A stretch of DNA of 5,510 nucleotides. It comes from an uncultured Verrucomicrobiota bacterium. GTDB taxonomy: Bacteria > Verrucomicrobiota > Kiritimatiellia > RFP12 > UBA3636. Within the stretch, counting starts at the first letter, position 1, and the number at the start of each line of letters is the position of its first letter. The notes under the pieces are model-generated. The model did no database searches and had not been told where the DNA came from. It saw only the letters and a program-made list of their open reading frames with translations. Shown here in pieces: positions 1 to 5,510 of this stretch. Position numbers and translations under genes: made by a program. The stretch is taken from contig CAMNDA010000253.1 of assembly GCA_946534745.1 (NCBI GenBank), forward strand, positions 1 through 5,510, given 5' to 3'.

Positions 1-490
1 CCCGCCAGCCGCCGAGGTCGCGCGCGTTCGGAACGCCCGGGATGCGCAGGAGACGCGGCGGACGGTCCTCGGTGCGGAAGGTCGCGCTCGCCGAGCCCTT
101 GCCCTCGACGTCCAGCTCCCACCGGTACCCGCAGCCGACGCGGAAGTTGTCCCACTCAAACCGCCCGGTCGTGAGGTAGACGAAGTTCGTGTCGCACACG
201 CAGGCGCCGTCGTCCTCGCGCCAGATGCGGAAGCGGAGGCGCTCCTTGCGGGAGTTGATGCCGGACCAGACGAAGACCACGGGCCGCGGCTCCCACCCGA
301 GCGCGAGCAGCTCGGCGCGCCAGGCGGCGTCGCCGGCCTTCGCGAGGCGCTCCGCGTCCGGCAGGTCGAAGAACGCCTTCTGCCCCTCGCCCAGGAGCGG
401 GACGGTCGCGCCCTCGCCGGGGAGCATCAGCTCCACGGCGGGCGCGGCGCCGCACAGCGCGGCCAGGGCGATGGCGAGAAGCGTCCTCAC
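1..490 (-). CDS. Exported tyrosine-protein phosphatase, Y_phosphatase3-like (N-terminal part, cut by window edge)
   Basis: This partial gene gives 163 residues before the left edge, starting at a GTG codon at 490-488. The start is chosen because an AAGGA lies 10 bases upstream and because it yields a signal peptide: a short basic start (MR), a hydrophobic run (LLAIALAALCGAA) and a likely APA cleavage site near residue 18. Residues about 19-147 form a beta-rich pre-domain (it opens GEGATVPLLGEGQKAF and later has RFRIW, FVYLTTGRFEWDN), perhaps Ig/FN3-like. Residues 149-161 read LRIPGVPNARDLGG, which matches the N[FA]RDLGG signature opening the Y_phosphatase3 family of tyrosine or dual-specificity phosphatases. 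The catalytic HCxxGKDRT-type loop should lie beyond the window, so activity cannot be judged here. The gene starts 26 bases after the metallophosphoesterase stop, so it is probably cotranscribed. The signal peptide implies action outside the cytoplasm. The family call rests on one motif plus remembered resemblance of the pre-domain. Confidence 0.8.
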   Translation of the reverse strand, partial: MRTLLAIALAALCGAAPAVELMLPGEGATVPLLGEGQKAFFDLPDAERLAKAGDAAWRAELLALGWEPRPVVFVWSGINSRKERLRFRIWREDDGACVCDTNFVYLTTGRFEWDNFRVGCGYRWELDVEGKGSASATFRTEDRPPRLLRIPGVPNARDLGGWR

Positions 491-500
491 GGGTGGTCCG

Positions 501-505
501 TCCTT
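501..505 (-). promoter_or_regulatory. Weak ribosome binding site for the tyrosine phosphatase gene
   Basis: The minus strand reads AAGGA, followed by 10 bases and then GTG at 490. It is the only Shine-Dalgarno-like stretch in the 26-base gap, and it supports the GTG start. The spacing is slightly long and the core short, so initiation may be modest or coupled to translation of the upstream gene. Confidence 0.45.
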
Positions 506-516
506 GCGCGCGGATT

Positions 517-3500
517 CTACTCCTCCGCCGTGGCGATGCCAACCGCGAAGAGCGTGGGCCTGTCGGTCGCGGCCTCGAGCGTGGCGAGCGCGTCGCCGGC
601 CTCCGTGATCGTCGCGCTCAGCGCGAAGGTCGCCGTGTCGGCGAGGCTCTCCTTGCAGAGGAGGGCGTAGGCGTCGCCGACGCTCGCGGAGATCTTGGCG
701 GCCGCGAAGCCGACCGCGACCGTGCCGCCCGAGCGCTCGATCGACGTGAACGTGACGTACGAGCCGCCGTTGCCGTCGTCGAAGCCCTTGATGCCGCCGC
801 CGTTGGGGCCGGGGACGTCCCAGTTCTTCGGACGGGGCGCGCCGCCTTCCCCGTGCTCGTAGCAGCCGATCGACGGCGTCGCCCAGAAGTAGTACTTGTC
901 GTCGAGGTCCTTCTCGATCTCGTCGTAGGTCGCGCCCTTCTCGACCGCGGGCGAGGTCTCGAGCAGGTGGTAGTCGCCGTTCGCGCCGTCGACGAATCCG
1001 ACGGGATCGCCATCGGCGACGGCGACCGTGTCCTCGCCGAACGCCGCCGTGCCGTTGGCGAAGAGGCAGTTGGAGGTCTTCGCCGCGACCGCGGAGGCGA
1101 CGGTTCCGTCCGTGAAGGCGACGTTCCCGTCTCCGGCGTCCGCGGCGTTGTCCGCGAAGAGGCAGTTCACGAGCGCCGTATCGGGCTGGCCGATGTAGAT
1201 TCCGCCGCCCAGGGCCGCCGAGCCGACGGCGCGGTTGCCCGCGACCGTCGTGTTGCGGATGACGGTCGAGAAGCGGTCGCTGGCGTCCACGCCGACGACG
1301 GCGATGCCGCCGCCGTGGCTGGCGAGCGCCCCTCCCGCCTTGCCGGACACGTTGCCGCACACGAGGCAGGAATCGATCTCGACCTTCAGCCCGGTGCGCC
1401 CGCGGATGCCGATGCCGCCGCCGACGCCCGCGAGGAAGTTCGTCCCGGCGGCGTTCCCGGCGACGATCGTGTGGTCGATCCGCACCTTGGCGGGAAGGTC
1501 GTTCTCGCGGTAGACGAAGATGCCGCCGCCGCCCTCGCTGCGGATCGCGACGTTGTTCGAGACGCAGCACCAGGTGATCGTGCCCTCCGTGACGAACGCG
1601 CCGCCGCCGCTCTTGTCGTTGCCGTCGACCTTGCCGCCGGTCAGCGTCACGTAGCCGACGACGCTCCCGTCCGCGATGTCGGCGACGCGGCCTTCCTCCC
1701 CCTTCCTGCCCGCGTACCGGAGGATGGTGCGCTCCCGGCCCTGGCCGACGAGCGTGACGCCGCCCGTGACCGAAAGCTTCGCGTCGATGTCGAAGAGGCC
1801 CTCGCCGAGCGTGACGGTCCCGGCGGGCGAACGCGCCGCCGCCGCGTCGATCGCGTCCTGGATGGTCTGTCGGGTCTCGGCCGGCGTCTCGCCGGGAAGG
1901 ATCGCGTCGTCCGGCACCACGGGCGCGGCCCGGGTCTCGAAGGTGCCGGCCTTCGCCGCGCCCATCGGCGCCGCGGCGTTGTTGGAGACCGTGAGGGTAT
2001 AATAAAACACGGTCTCCGCCGTGAGGTCGGAGATCGTGTAGCCGAACGATGCCGTCGCGCCTTCGGCGATCCTCGTCGGCGGCGGCAGGTCCGTCGCGTC
2101 CGTCCCCCAGGCGAGGAAGACGTCGCACGCCGTGGCGCCCGTACCGAGCGAGGAGATCGTGCCGGAGATCGTTGCGTTCGTGACGCCGGGATCGACCGTC
2201 ACCGGACCGAGGACGGGCCCGGACGACGGTTCGAGGTGCGTGCGGAGGTTGAAGTCGTGGAGCTGCACGACGGGAGACTCGTGCGTCACGGGATTCGTCG
2301 ACCATCCGCCGAGGCGGATTTCGCGGAGCTTGTTGCTGTCCGTGTCGACGACGAAGATGCTGAAGTGGTAGGCGGCCTCCGTCCCGAGCTCGTGCTGGTT
2401 CGTCTTGGCCGGGTAGTTCACACCGTAGGCGCTCGCGACCGAGACGGCCGAGGCGCGGACCGTGTTGTCTCCGTTCACGAGGTTGTCGTACGGATCCGTG
2501 ATCTCCTTCGTGTTCGTGAAATGCAGATGGCCGGCGACGAGTCCGAAGAACGCCTTGCCCTGCACGCCGAGATTCCAGGGGCCGGTGTGAGCCTTCGGGT
2601 TCGAGTAGCCGTTCATGAAGCCGTTCATGAGCGTGCCGGCGGCGGCGCGGGCCATCGTCCCGTCGAGCTTCTCCTCCGTGCCGTGCGCGACCATGCCCAT
2701 CACCGTGTTCCCGGGCGTGAGGTCGGAGTCGAGGAGGTTGCCGGCGGCGTCGTAGAACTGCCCGGCGTCATAGGCGCGGTACGCGGGATTGGCGCCCGTG
2801 GCACCGTCGTACATGCTCACGCACGCGATGCGCACGTTGCTTCCGCCCGACGCGAGGAGGCGGCGGAAGTCGAGGTGGAAGGAGTTGCCCGTAAAGCGGC
2901 CCGTCTCGTTGTCGCCGAGCTTCGCGGCGGCGAGATCGCGATGGTAGGTTACGTCGACGTTGCGCGCATGCGCGACCGCTGCGGACGTGTTGAAGTTCGT
3001 CTGGACGTACGCCCACGCCGCGTCCGACATATGCATGCTGGCGCCGTTGAGCGAATAGCTGCGCTCGTGGTTGCCGTCGATCGTGAAGAGCGGGACGGCC
3101 GCCGGGAGGTGCCGGTCGAACATCGCCTTCACGTTCCAGATCTCGTTCGTGTACTCCTCTTCCGTCAGACCCACCTTGGTTCCGTCGCCGATGATCGGCG
3201 CGGTCGCGAAGTCTCCGCCGGCGATGACGGCGTCGAGTTCGGCGTCCGTCGCGAGGGAGCCGAGAAGCCGAATCGACTGCTCGGATTCCGTCAGGACGCC
3301 GGCCGACCCGTACCAGTAGGTCTTCACGGGGTCCGTCGCGGCGTCGTCCCCCTCCACGCGCTTGCACTTGTGGAAGTCCGTGATGAAGGCGAACGAGATG
3401 AACTTGCGTGCGCCCGTGGCGGGGTCGACCGGGTTCACCTGGTCGACGATGTCCAGGATGTCCGCCTTGAGGTTGCTCTCGAGCGTGGCGACGTCGTCGC

Positions 3501-3558
3501 CGGACGCCGCGCCCGCCAGGACGGCCATCGCCGCTAGGATCGTGTGTTTCGCTTTCAT
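517..3558 (-). CDS. Exported calcineurin-like metallophosphoesterase fused to FN3-like module and right-handed parallel beta-helix
   Basis: This complete gene encodes 1013 residues. A signal peptide covers about residues 1-20 (K2, K4, H5, then ILAAMAVLAGAA). The metallophosphoesterase domain, about 50-440, has every family motif: D61-x-H63 (ITDFH), G115-D116 (IAGGDF), G162-N163-H164-E165, H292 (MVAHG) and G343-H344-x-H346. A two-metal phosphomono- or diesterase is therefore likely; the substrate is not apparent. An FN3-like module follows at about 448-545. A right-handed beta-helix at about 555-900 has GGG-rich turns and repeated VAGN/VCGN/FADN motifs. It closes with SPAVEKG...SIGCYE, which resembles the SPxIDxG...DIGAYE ending of many beta-helix proteins. 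After a Gly/Pro-rich linker (about 903-932), a beta-rich C-terminal domain ends in a TAG stop. The ATG at 3558 is supported by an AAAGGGAA site and the signal peptide. The gene lies between two other exported-protein genes with gaps of 27 and 26 bases. The enzyme class is secure; the biological role is not. Confidence 0.92.
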   Translation of the reverse strand: MKAKHTILAAMAVLAGAASGDDVATLESNLKADILDIVDQVNPVDPATGARKFISFAFITDFHKCKRVEGDDAATDPVKTYWYGSAGVLTESEQSIRLLGSLATDAELDAVIAGGDFATAPIIGDGTKVGLTEEEYTNEIWNVKAMFDRHLPAAVPLFTIDGNHERSYSLNGASMHMSDAAWAYVQTNFNTSAAVAHARNVDVTYHRDLAAAKLGDNETGRFTGNSFHLDFRRLLASGGSNVRIACVSMYDGATGANPAYRAYDAGQFYDAAGNLLDSDLTPGNTVMGMVAHGTEEKLDGTMARAAAGTLMNGFMNGYSNPKAHTGPWNLGVQGKAFFGLVAGHLHFTNTKEITDPYDNLVNGDNTVRASAVSVASAYGVNYPAKTNQHELGTEAAYHFSIFVVDTDSNKLREIRLGGWSTNPVTHESPVVQLHDFNLRTHLEPSSGPVLGPVTVDPGVTNATISGTISSLGTGATACDVFLAWGTDATDLPPPTRIAEGATASFGYTISDLTAETVFYYTLTVSNNAAAPMGAAKAGTFETRAAPVVPDDAILPGETPAETRQTIQDAIDAAAARSPAGTVTLGEGLFDIDAKLSVTGGVTLVGQGRERTILRYAGRKGEEGRVADIADGSVVGYVTLTGGKVDGNDKSGGGAFVTEGTITWCCVSNNVAIRSEGGGGIFVYRENDLPAKVRIDHTIVAGNAAGTNFLAGVGGGIGIRGRTGLKVEIDSCLVCGNVSGKAGGALASHGGGIAVVGVDASDRFSTVIRNTTVAGNRAVGSAALGGGIYIGQPDTALVNCLFADNAADAGDGNVAFTDGTVASAVAAKTSNCLFANGTAAFGEDTVAVADGDPVGFVDGANGDYHLLETSPAVEKGATYDEIEKDLDDKYYFWATPSIGCYEHGEGGAPRPKNWDVPGPNGGGIKGFDDGNGGSYVTFTSIERSGGTVAVGFAAAKISASVGDAYALLCKESLADTATFALSATITEAGDALATLEAATDRPTLFAVGIATAEE
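859..1896 (-). other. Right-handed parallel beta-helix domain with Pmp-like repeats
   Basis: Residues about 555-900 of the metallophosphoesterase protein form this domain. Gly-rich turns fall at residues 676-679 (GGGG), 713-715, 749-751 and 784-786 (GGG). Each is linked to a strand ending in Asn: CVSNN, IVAGN, LVCGN, TVAGN, LFADN. The GGxI plus xxxN alternation resembles chlamydial Pmp and pectate-lyase-type beta-helices. Such domains commonly bind or cleave polysaccharide. No catalytic residues can be assigned here, so a binding or structural role is equally possible. Confidence 0.75.
1924..2217 (-). repeat. FN3-like module, copy in the metallophosphoesterase gene
   Basis: Residues about 448-545 run from PVLGPVTVDPG through ISGTISSLG, CDVFLAWGT and TLTVSNNA to GTFETRA. 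The segment aligns over its full length with 4699-4995 in the neighbouring gene; my hand alignment gives about half the positions identical. It links the enzyme domain to the beta-helix and probably acts as a spacer or binding module. Confidence 0.8.
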
Positions 3559-3565
3559 TGTGGGG

Positions 3566-3573
3566 TTCCCTTT
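3566..3573 (-). promoter_or_regulatory. Ribosome binding site for the metallophosphoesterase gene
   Basis: The minus strand reads AAAGGGAA, ending 7 bases before ATG at 3558. It is purine-rich and well placed, and it lies in the 27-base gap after the upstream gene's TAA. No in-frame alternative start occurs between that stop and this ATG. Confidence 0.65.
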
Positions 3574-3585
3574 CGTGGGTTGAGG

Positions 3586-5510
3586 TTATCGGACGACGAT
3601 GACCGTCGGCTTGACGATGCTCTCGACGGCGCCGGCGGCCAGGAAGGAGGCGTCCGCCATCGCCGCGTACTCGGCGGCGATCCATTCGGCGGACTTCGCG
3701 CCCTTCAGGAGGCGGACCTCGTCGATCCAGCCGTTCCAGGCCTGCTCGCCGGACTCTCCGCTCGCGATGGCGACGCTGTTGCCGAAGACGAGCGGCTGGT
3801 CGTTGTCCGCGGCGGCGGCGAGGTAGGTGCCCGTCTTGCACCGTTCGCCGTTCTCGTAGATCGAGATGGTCCCGCCGTCGTAGACGACCGTGAGGTAGAC
3901 CCAGCCGTCGATCATGCTCGCCCTCCGGTCGGCCTCGTTGTCAAGCCGCACGCGGTTGGAGCCCGAGCCGTGGGCCTCGACCTTCGTCGTGGCGTCTCCT
4001 GCGCTGATCCGCACCGCGAACGCGCCGGCCGGGTCGGCCTCGTTGTTGATGTCGTACCGCTTGAAGAACATCTTGTCCCAGTTGTAGTTCCAGTCCGCGT
4101 GCCGGAACCAGCCGGAGATCGTGAAGACGCCGCCCCCGTCGAGCGGGGAGTCCGCGCCCGCGTCGACGACCCACGCGCCGCCCGCGTTGTAGGCGCCGGC
4201 GCTCGGCCCCGTCGAGCCGTTCACGCGGAACGCCTTGCCGAAGCGGCCGGCTTCGCCGGGGACGGAGTCCGTGGAGAGGTGCGCGCCGATGCCCTCCTCC
4301 GCGGTCGAGTTCGGGAAGAGGCCCCGGGAGAAGGGCGTCGCGTCCGAGCCGAGTTCGTTCAGGTGCCAGACGCCGGCGTAGTCGCTCCAGACATCGGGGG
4401 CCGTGCCGCCCGAGCTGGGCGTTCCGCGGTAGTACATCGTGAAGGTCGCGCCGCGCCGGACCGACGGGACCCGCACCCAGACGAGCGACTCGCCGGCCGG
4501 GTCCCACGTGTCGACCTCGCACGGGAGCTCGTCGCCGTTCGCGCCGGCGAAGAAGAGGTCGCGGCCGCCCTCGGCGCAGTGGCGGGGGTCGAAGCCCGCG
4601 GGGCTGCCCCTGGACAGCCGCACGAGGACCGGGACGGCGAAGTCGTTCTCGTTCGTGGAATTGACGGTGAACGAAACCCGCTTGTTGTAGTTGAAGCTCG
4701 CCTCGGTCGTGAAGGATCCGGTCCTCGACGAGCCGACCGCGGGCCGCGCGTTGTTGGTGACCGAAAGCTCGTAGAAGTAGGTCGTCCGGGCCCACAGACC
4801 CTGGATCCGGTAGGAGAACGAGGTCGTCGCGCGCGTGGCGATCCTCCGCGACGCGCCGAGGGCGTCGGGGGACGTTCCGATCGCGAGGTAGACGTCGCAG
4901 TGGGTCGGGTTCCCTCCCATGCCGAGCGAGAGGATCGTCCCGGAGATCGCCGCGCCGGACGTCCCGGGCGCGACTGTCACCTCGCCCAGGACGGGCGCCG
5001 CGCTGATGACCTCGCTCGCCGTGACGAACGCGTCGCTCGTCGCCGTCGCGTATTCCGCGGCGATCCAGTCGGCGGACGCGGCGGCGTCCAGGAGCCGGCA
5101 CTCGTCGAACGCGCCCCGCACGTACGCCTCGTCGCCGTCGGAGTCGCAGCCGATCGAGAGCGGCAGCCCGTTGTCCGTCGCCGGCGTGACCGTCCCGGAC
5201 ACGAGCGCGCAGCCGTTGCTGTAGACCGTGCACGCAGACCCGTCGTAGACGAGCGCGATGTGCGTCCACCGGCCCTGGAGGCCGGGGGAGAACGACCCCT
5301 TGCAGGTGTCCTTGTCGCGCGCCGCGCCGCGCGCCTGGAACGACGTGTCGCTGCCGTTCCCCATTTCGATCTCCCAGCCGTCCGCCGTCGTGTAGCCGGT
5401 CTTGCGCGAGAACAGCCGCGTGCTGCCCGCGCGGCCCGCGAGGCGCACCCAGCCCGACACGGTGAAGGTGCTTCCGACGGAAAGCGCGTCGTAGCTCGGG
5501 ACGGAGAGGT
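3586..5510 (-). CDS. LamG/DUF2341 multidomain surface or secreted protein (3' part, 5' end outside window)
   Basis: The frame stays open to the right edge, giving 641 visible residues and a TAA stop at 3588-3586. The GTG at 5460 is not a credible start: the 16 codons before it (opening LSVPSYDALSVGSTFT) continue a LamG strand into VSGWVRL. Counting from 5460, a first LamG-like jelly roll ends near residue 148. An FN3-like module spans about 156-254. DUF2341 spans about 257-362 (YNKRVSFTV, LVWVRVPSV, FTMYYRG, and WSDYAGVWHLNE into the next domain). A second LamG domain spans about 365-606 (FTISGWFRH, LTVVYDGGTISIYENG, then DEVRLLKGAKSAEWIAAEYA). DUF2341 followed by LamG is a known pairing in large extracellular proteins, and such domains generally bind carbohydrate or protein ligands. 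The tail (VESIVKPTVIVVR) shows no LPXTG, PEP-CTERM or membrane anchor. The signal peptide, if any, is outside the window. It is probably the upstream partner of the phosphatase genes in one transcript. Confidence 0.9.
   Translation of the reverse strand, partial: LSVPSYDALSVGSTFTVSGWVRLAGRAGSTRLFSRKTGYTTADGWEIEMGNGSDTSFQARGAARDKDTCKGSFSPGLQGRWTHIALVYDGSACTVYSNGCALVSGTVTPATDNGLPLSIGCDSDGDEAYVRGAFDECRLLDAAASADWIAAEYATATSDAFVTASEVISAAPVLGEVTVAPGTSGAAISGTILSLGMGGNPTHCDVYLAIGTSPDALGASRRIATRATTSFSYRIQGLWARTTYFYELSVTNNARPAVGSSRTGSFTTEASFNYNKRVSFTVNSTNENDFAVPVLVRLSRGSPAGFDPRHCAEGGRDLFFAGANGDELPCEVDTWDPAGESLVWVRVPSVRRGATFTMYYRGTPSSGGTAPDVWSDYAGVWHLNELGSDATPFSRGLFPNSTAEEGIGAHLSTDSVPGEAGRFGKAFRVNGSTGPSAGAYNAGGAWVVDAGADSPLDGGGVFTISGWFRHADWNYNWDKMFFKRYDINNEADPAGAFAVRISAGDATTKVEAHGSGSNRVRLDNEADRRASMIDGWVYLTVVYDGGTISIYENGERCKTGTYLAAAADNDQPLVFGNSVAIASGESGEQAWNGWIDEVRLLKGAKSAEWIAAEYAAMADASFLAAGAVESIVKPTVIVVR
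3643..4368 (-). repeat. LamG-like jelly roll, second copy
   Basis: This covers residues about 365-606 counted from 5460. It shares with the first copy the strand pattern xxSGWxR, a GW/RW-x-x-[IL]-xxVYDG-x-x-x-x-x-Y-x-NG core, an ADNDQPLVFG/TDNGLPLSIG strand, and the closing DE-x-RLL-x-x-A-x-SA-x-WIAAEYA. The common endings suggest an internal duplication of a LamG module. Confidence 0.75.
4375..4692 (-). other. DUF2341 domain
   Basis: This covers residues about 257-362 counted from 5460. It opens with YNKRVSFTVNSTN, then has FAVPVLVRLS, DLFFAGANGDELPCEVDTWD, LVWVRVPS and FTMYYRG. These are the usual DUF2341 landmarks (a K-x-I/V-strand start, D-[IL]-x-F, E-[IV]-x-x-W and a YYG/YYRG strand). 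It sits directly before a LamG domain, as is common for the family. Confidence 0.75.
4699..4995 (-). repeat. FN3-like module, copy in the LamG gene
   Basis: This covers residues about 156-254 counted from 5460, running from PVLGEVTVAPG through ISGTILSLG, CDVYLAIGT and ELSVTNNA to GSFTTEA. It is homologous to 1924-2217 in the next gene. It joins the first LamG domain to DUF2341. Confidence 0.8.
5017..5510 (-). repeat. LamG-like jelly roll, first copy (start outside window)
   Basis: The visible part runs from LSVPSYDALSVGSTFT at the right edge through VSGWVRL, WTHIALVYDGSACTVYSNG and DECRLLDAAASADWIAAEYA. The end motif and the core strands match the second LamG copy at 3643-4368. Its N-terminal strands are missing because of the window edge. 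Confidence 0.7.

Noticed and set aside
491..516. Possible hairpin (TCCG...CGGA) in the gap before the tyrosine phosphatase gene as a terminator.
   Set aside because: The stem is only four pairs with a loop of about ten bases and no T tract, and the next gene starts immediately after it.
1201..1630. Runs of gccgcc triplets resembling a microsatellite or tandem repeat.
   Set aside because: They are the reverse complement of Gly codons (GGC) in the glycine-rich turns of the beta-helix, spaced by protein repeats rather than by DNA repeat units.
3211..3217. GGDF at residues 114-117 of the metallophosphoesterase as a diguanylate cyclase signature.
   Set aside because: It is the GD metal-binding block of the phosphoesterase, in the right order between ITDFH and DGNHE; there is no GGDEF domain around it.
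493..3537. A 1014-codon open frame on the plus strand, almost exactly opposite the metallophosphoesterase gene.
   Set aside because: The translation is a monotonous Arg/Val/Asp/Glu/Ala mixture with no domain, signal peptide or motif. Opposing frames in GC-rich genes often lack stops because third positions are G or C. The minus-strand protein has full catalytic motifs and domains.
2768..3841. A 357-codon minus-strand frame spanning the gap between the LamG and metallophosphoesterase genes.
   Set aside because: It is out of frame with both clear genes and its translation is Arg-rich and low in complexity, as expected of a shadow frame.
3586..5460. GTG at 5460 as the start of the LamG protein.
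   Set aside because: The frame is open and LamG-like upstream to the window edge, and there is no ribosome binding site or signal peptide at 5460.
1..5510. tRNA, rRNA, CRISPR array, insertion sequence or attachment site.
   Set aside because: No cloverleaf-like palindromes, regularly spaced direct repeats, transposase motifs or terminal inverted repeats were seen; nearly all of the window is accounted for by three coding frames.

Overview
The window is dense, very GC-rich DNA (roughly two thirds GC by eye) with all genes on the minus strand. It reads right to left as three tightly packed genes for large exported proteins. The domain mix is LamG-type jelly rolls, DUF2341, FN3-like modules, parallel beta-helix repeats and secreted phosphatases, with strong G/C third-position codon use. 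This suggests an uncultured Gram-negative bacterium of the Planctomycetota-Verrucomicrobiota group, perhaps Kiritimatiellota/Lentisphaerota-like. That placement is inferred from domain style; there is no phylogenetic marker in the window.

Layout: (1) 5510 to 3586 is the 3' part of a gene for a multidomain surface or secreted protein (LamG, FN3-like, DUF2341, LamG); its start lies beyond the right edge. (2) After a 27-base gap, 3558 to 517 is a complete 1013-residue gene: signal peptide, calcineurin-like metallophosphoesterase with all its metal-binding motifs, an FN3-like module, a right-handed parallel beta-helix and a C-terminal beta-rich domain. (3) After a 26-base gap, 490 to 1 is the 5' part of a GTG-started gene for an exported protein whose visible end carries the N-terminal signature of the Y_phosphatase3 tyrosine phosphatase family; the catalytic loop lies beyond the left edge.

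The short gaps, shared strand and absence of a visible terminator or promoter between the genes suggest one operon. The first two genes also share a homologous FN3-like module. A cautious joint reading is an exported set in which LamG, DUF2341 and beta-helix parts bind a glycan or surface while two unrelated phosphatase types remove phosphate groups. The substrate cannot be read from the sequence.

I see no RNA genes, mobile elements, CRISPR arrays, attachment sites or convincing terminators. A very long plus-strand open frame opposite the phosphoesterase gene is a composition artefact.
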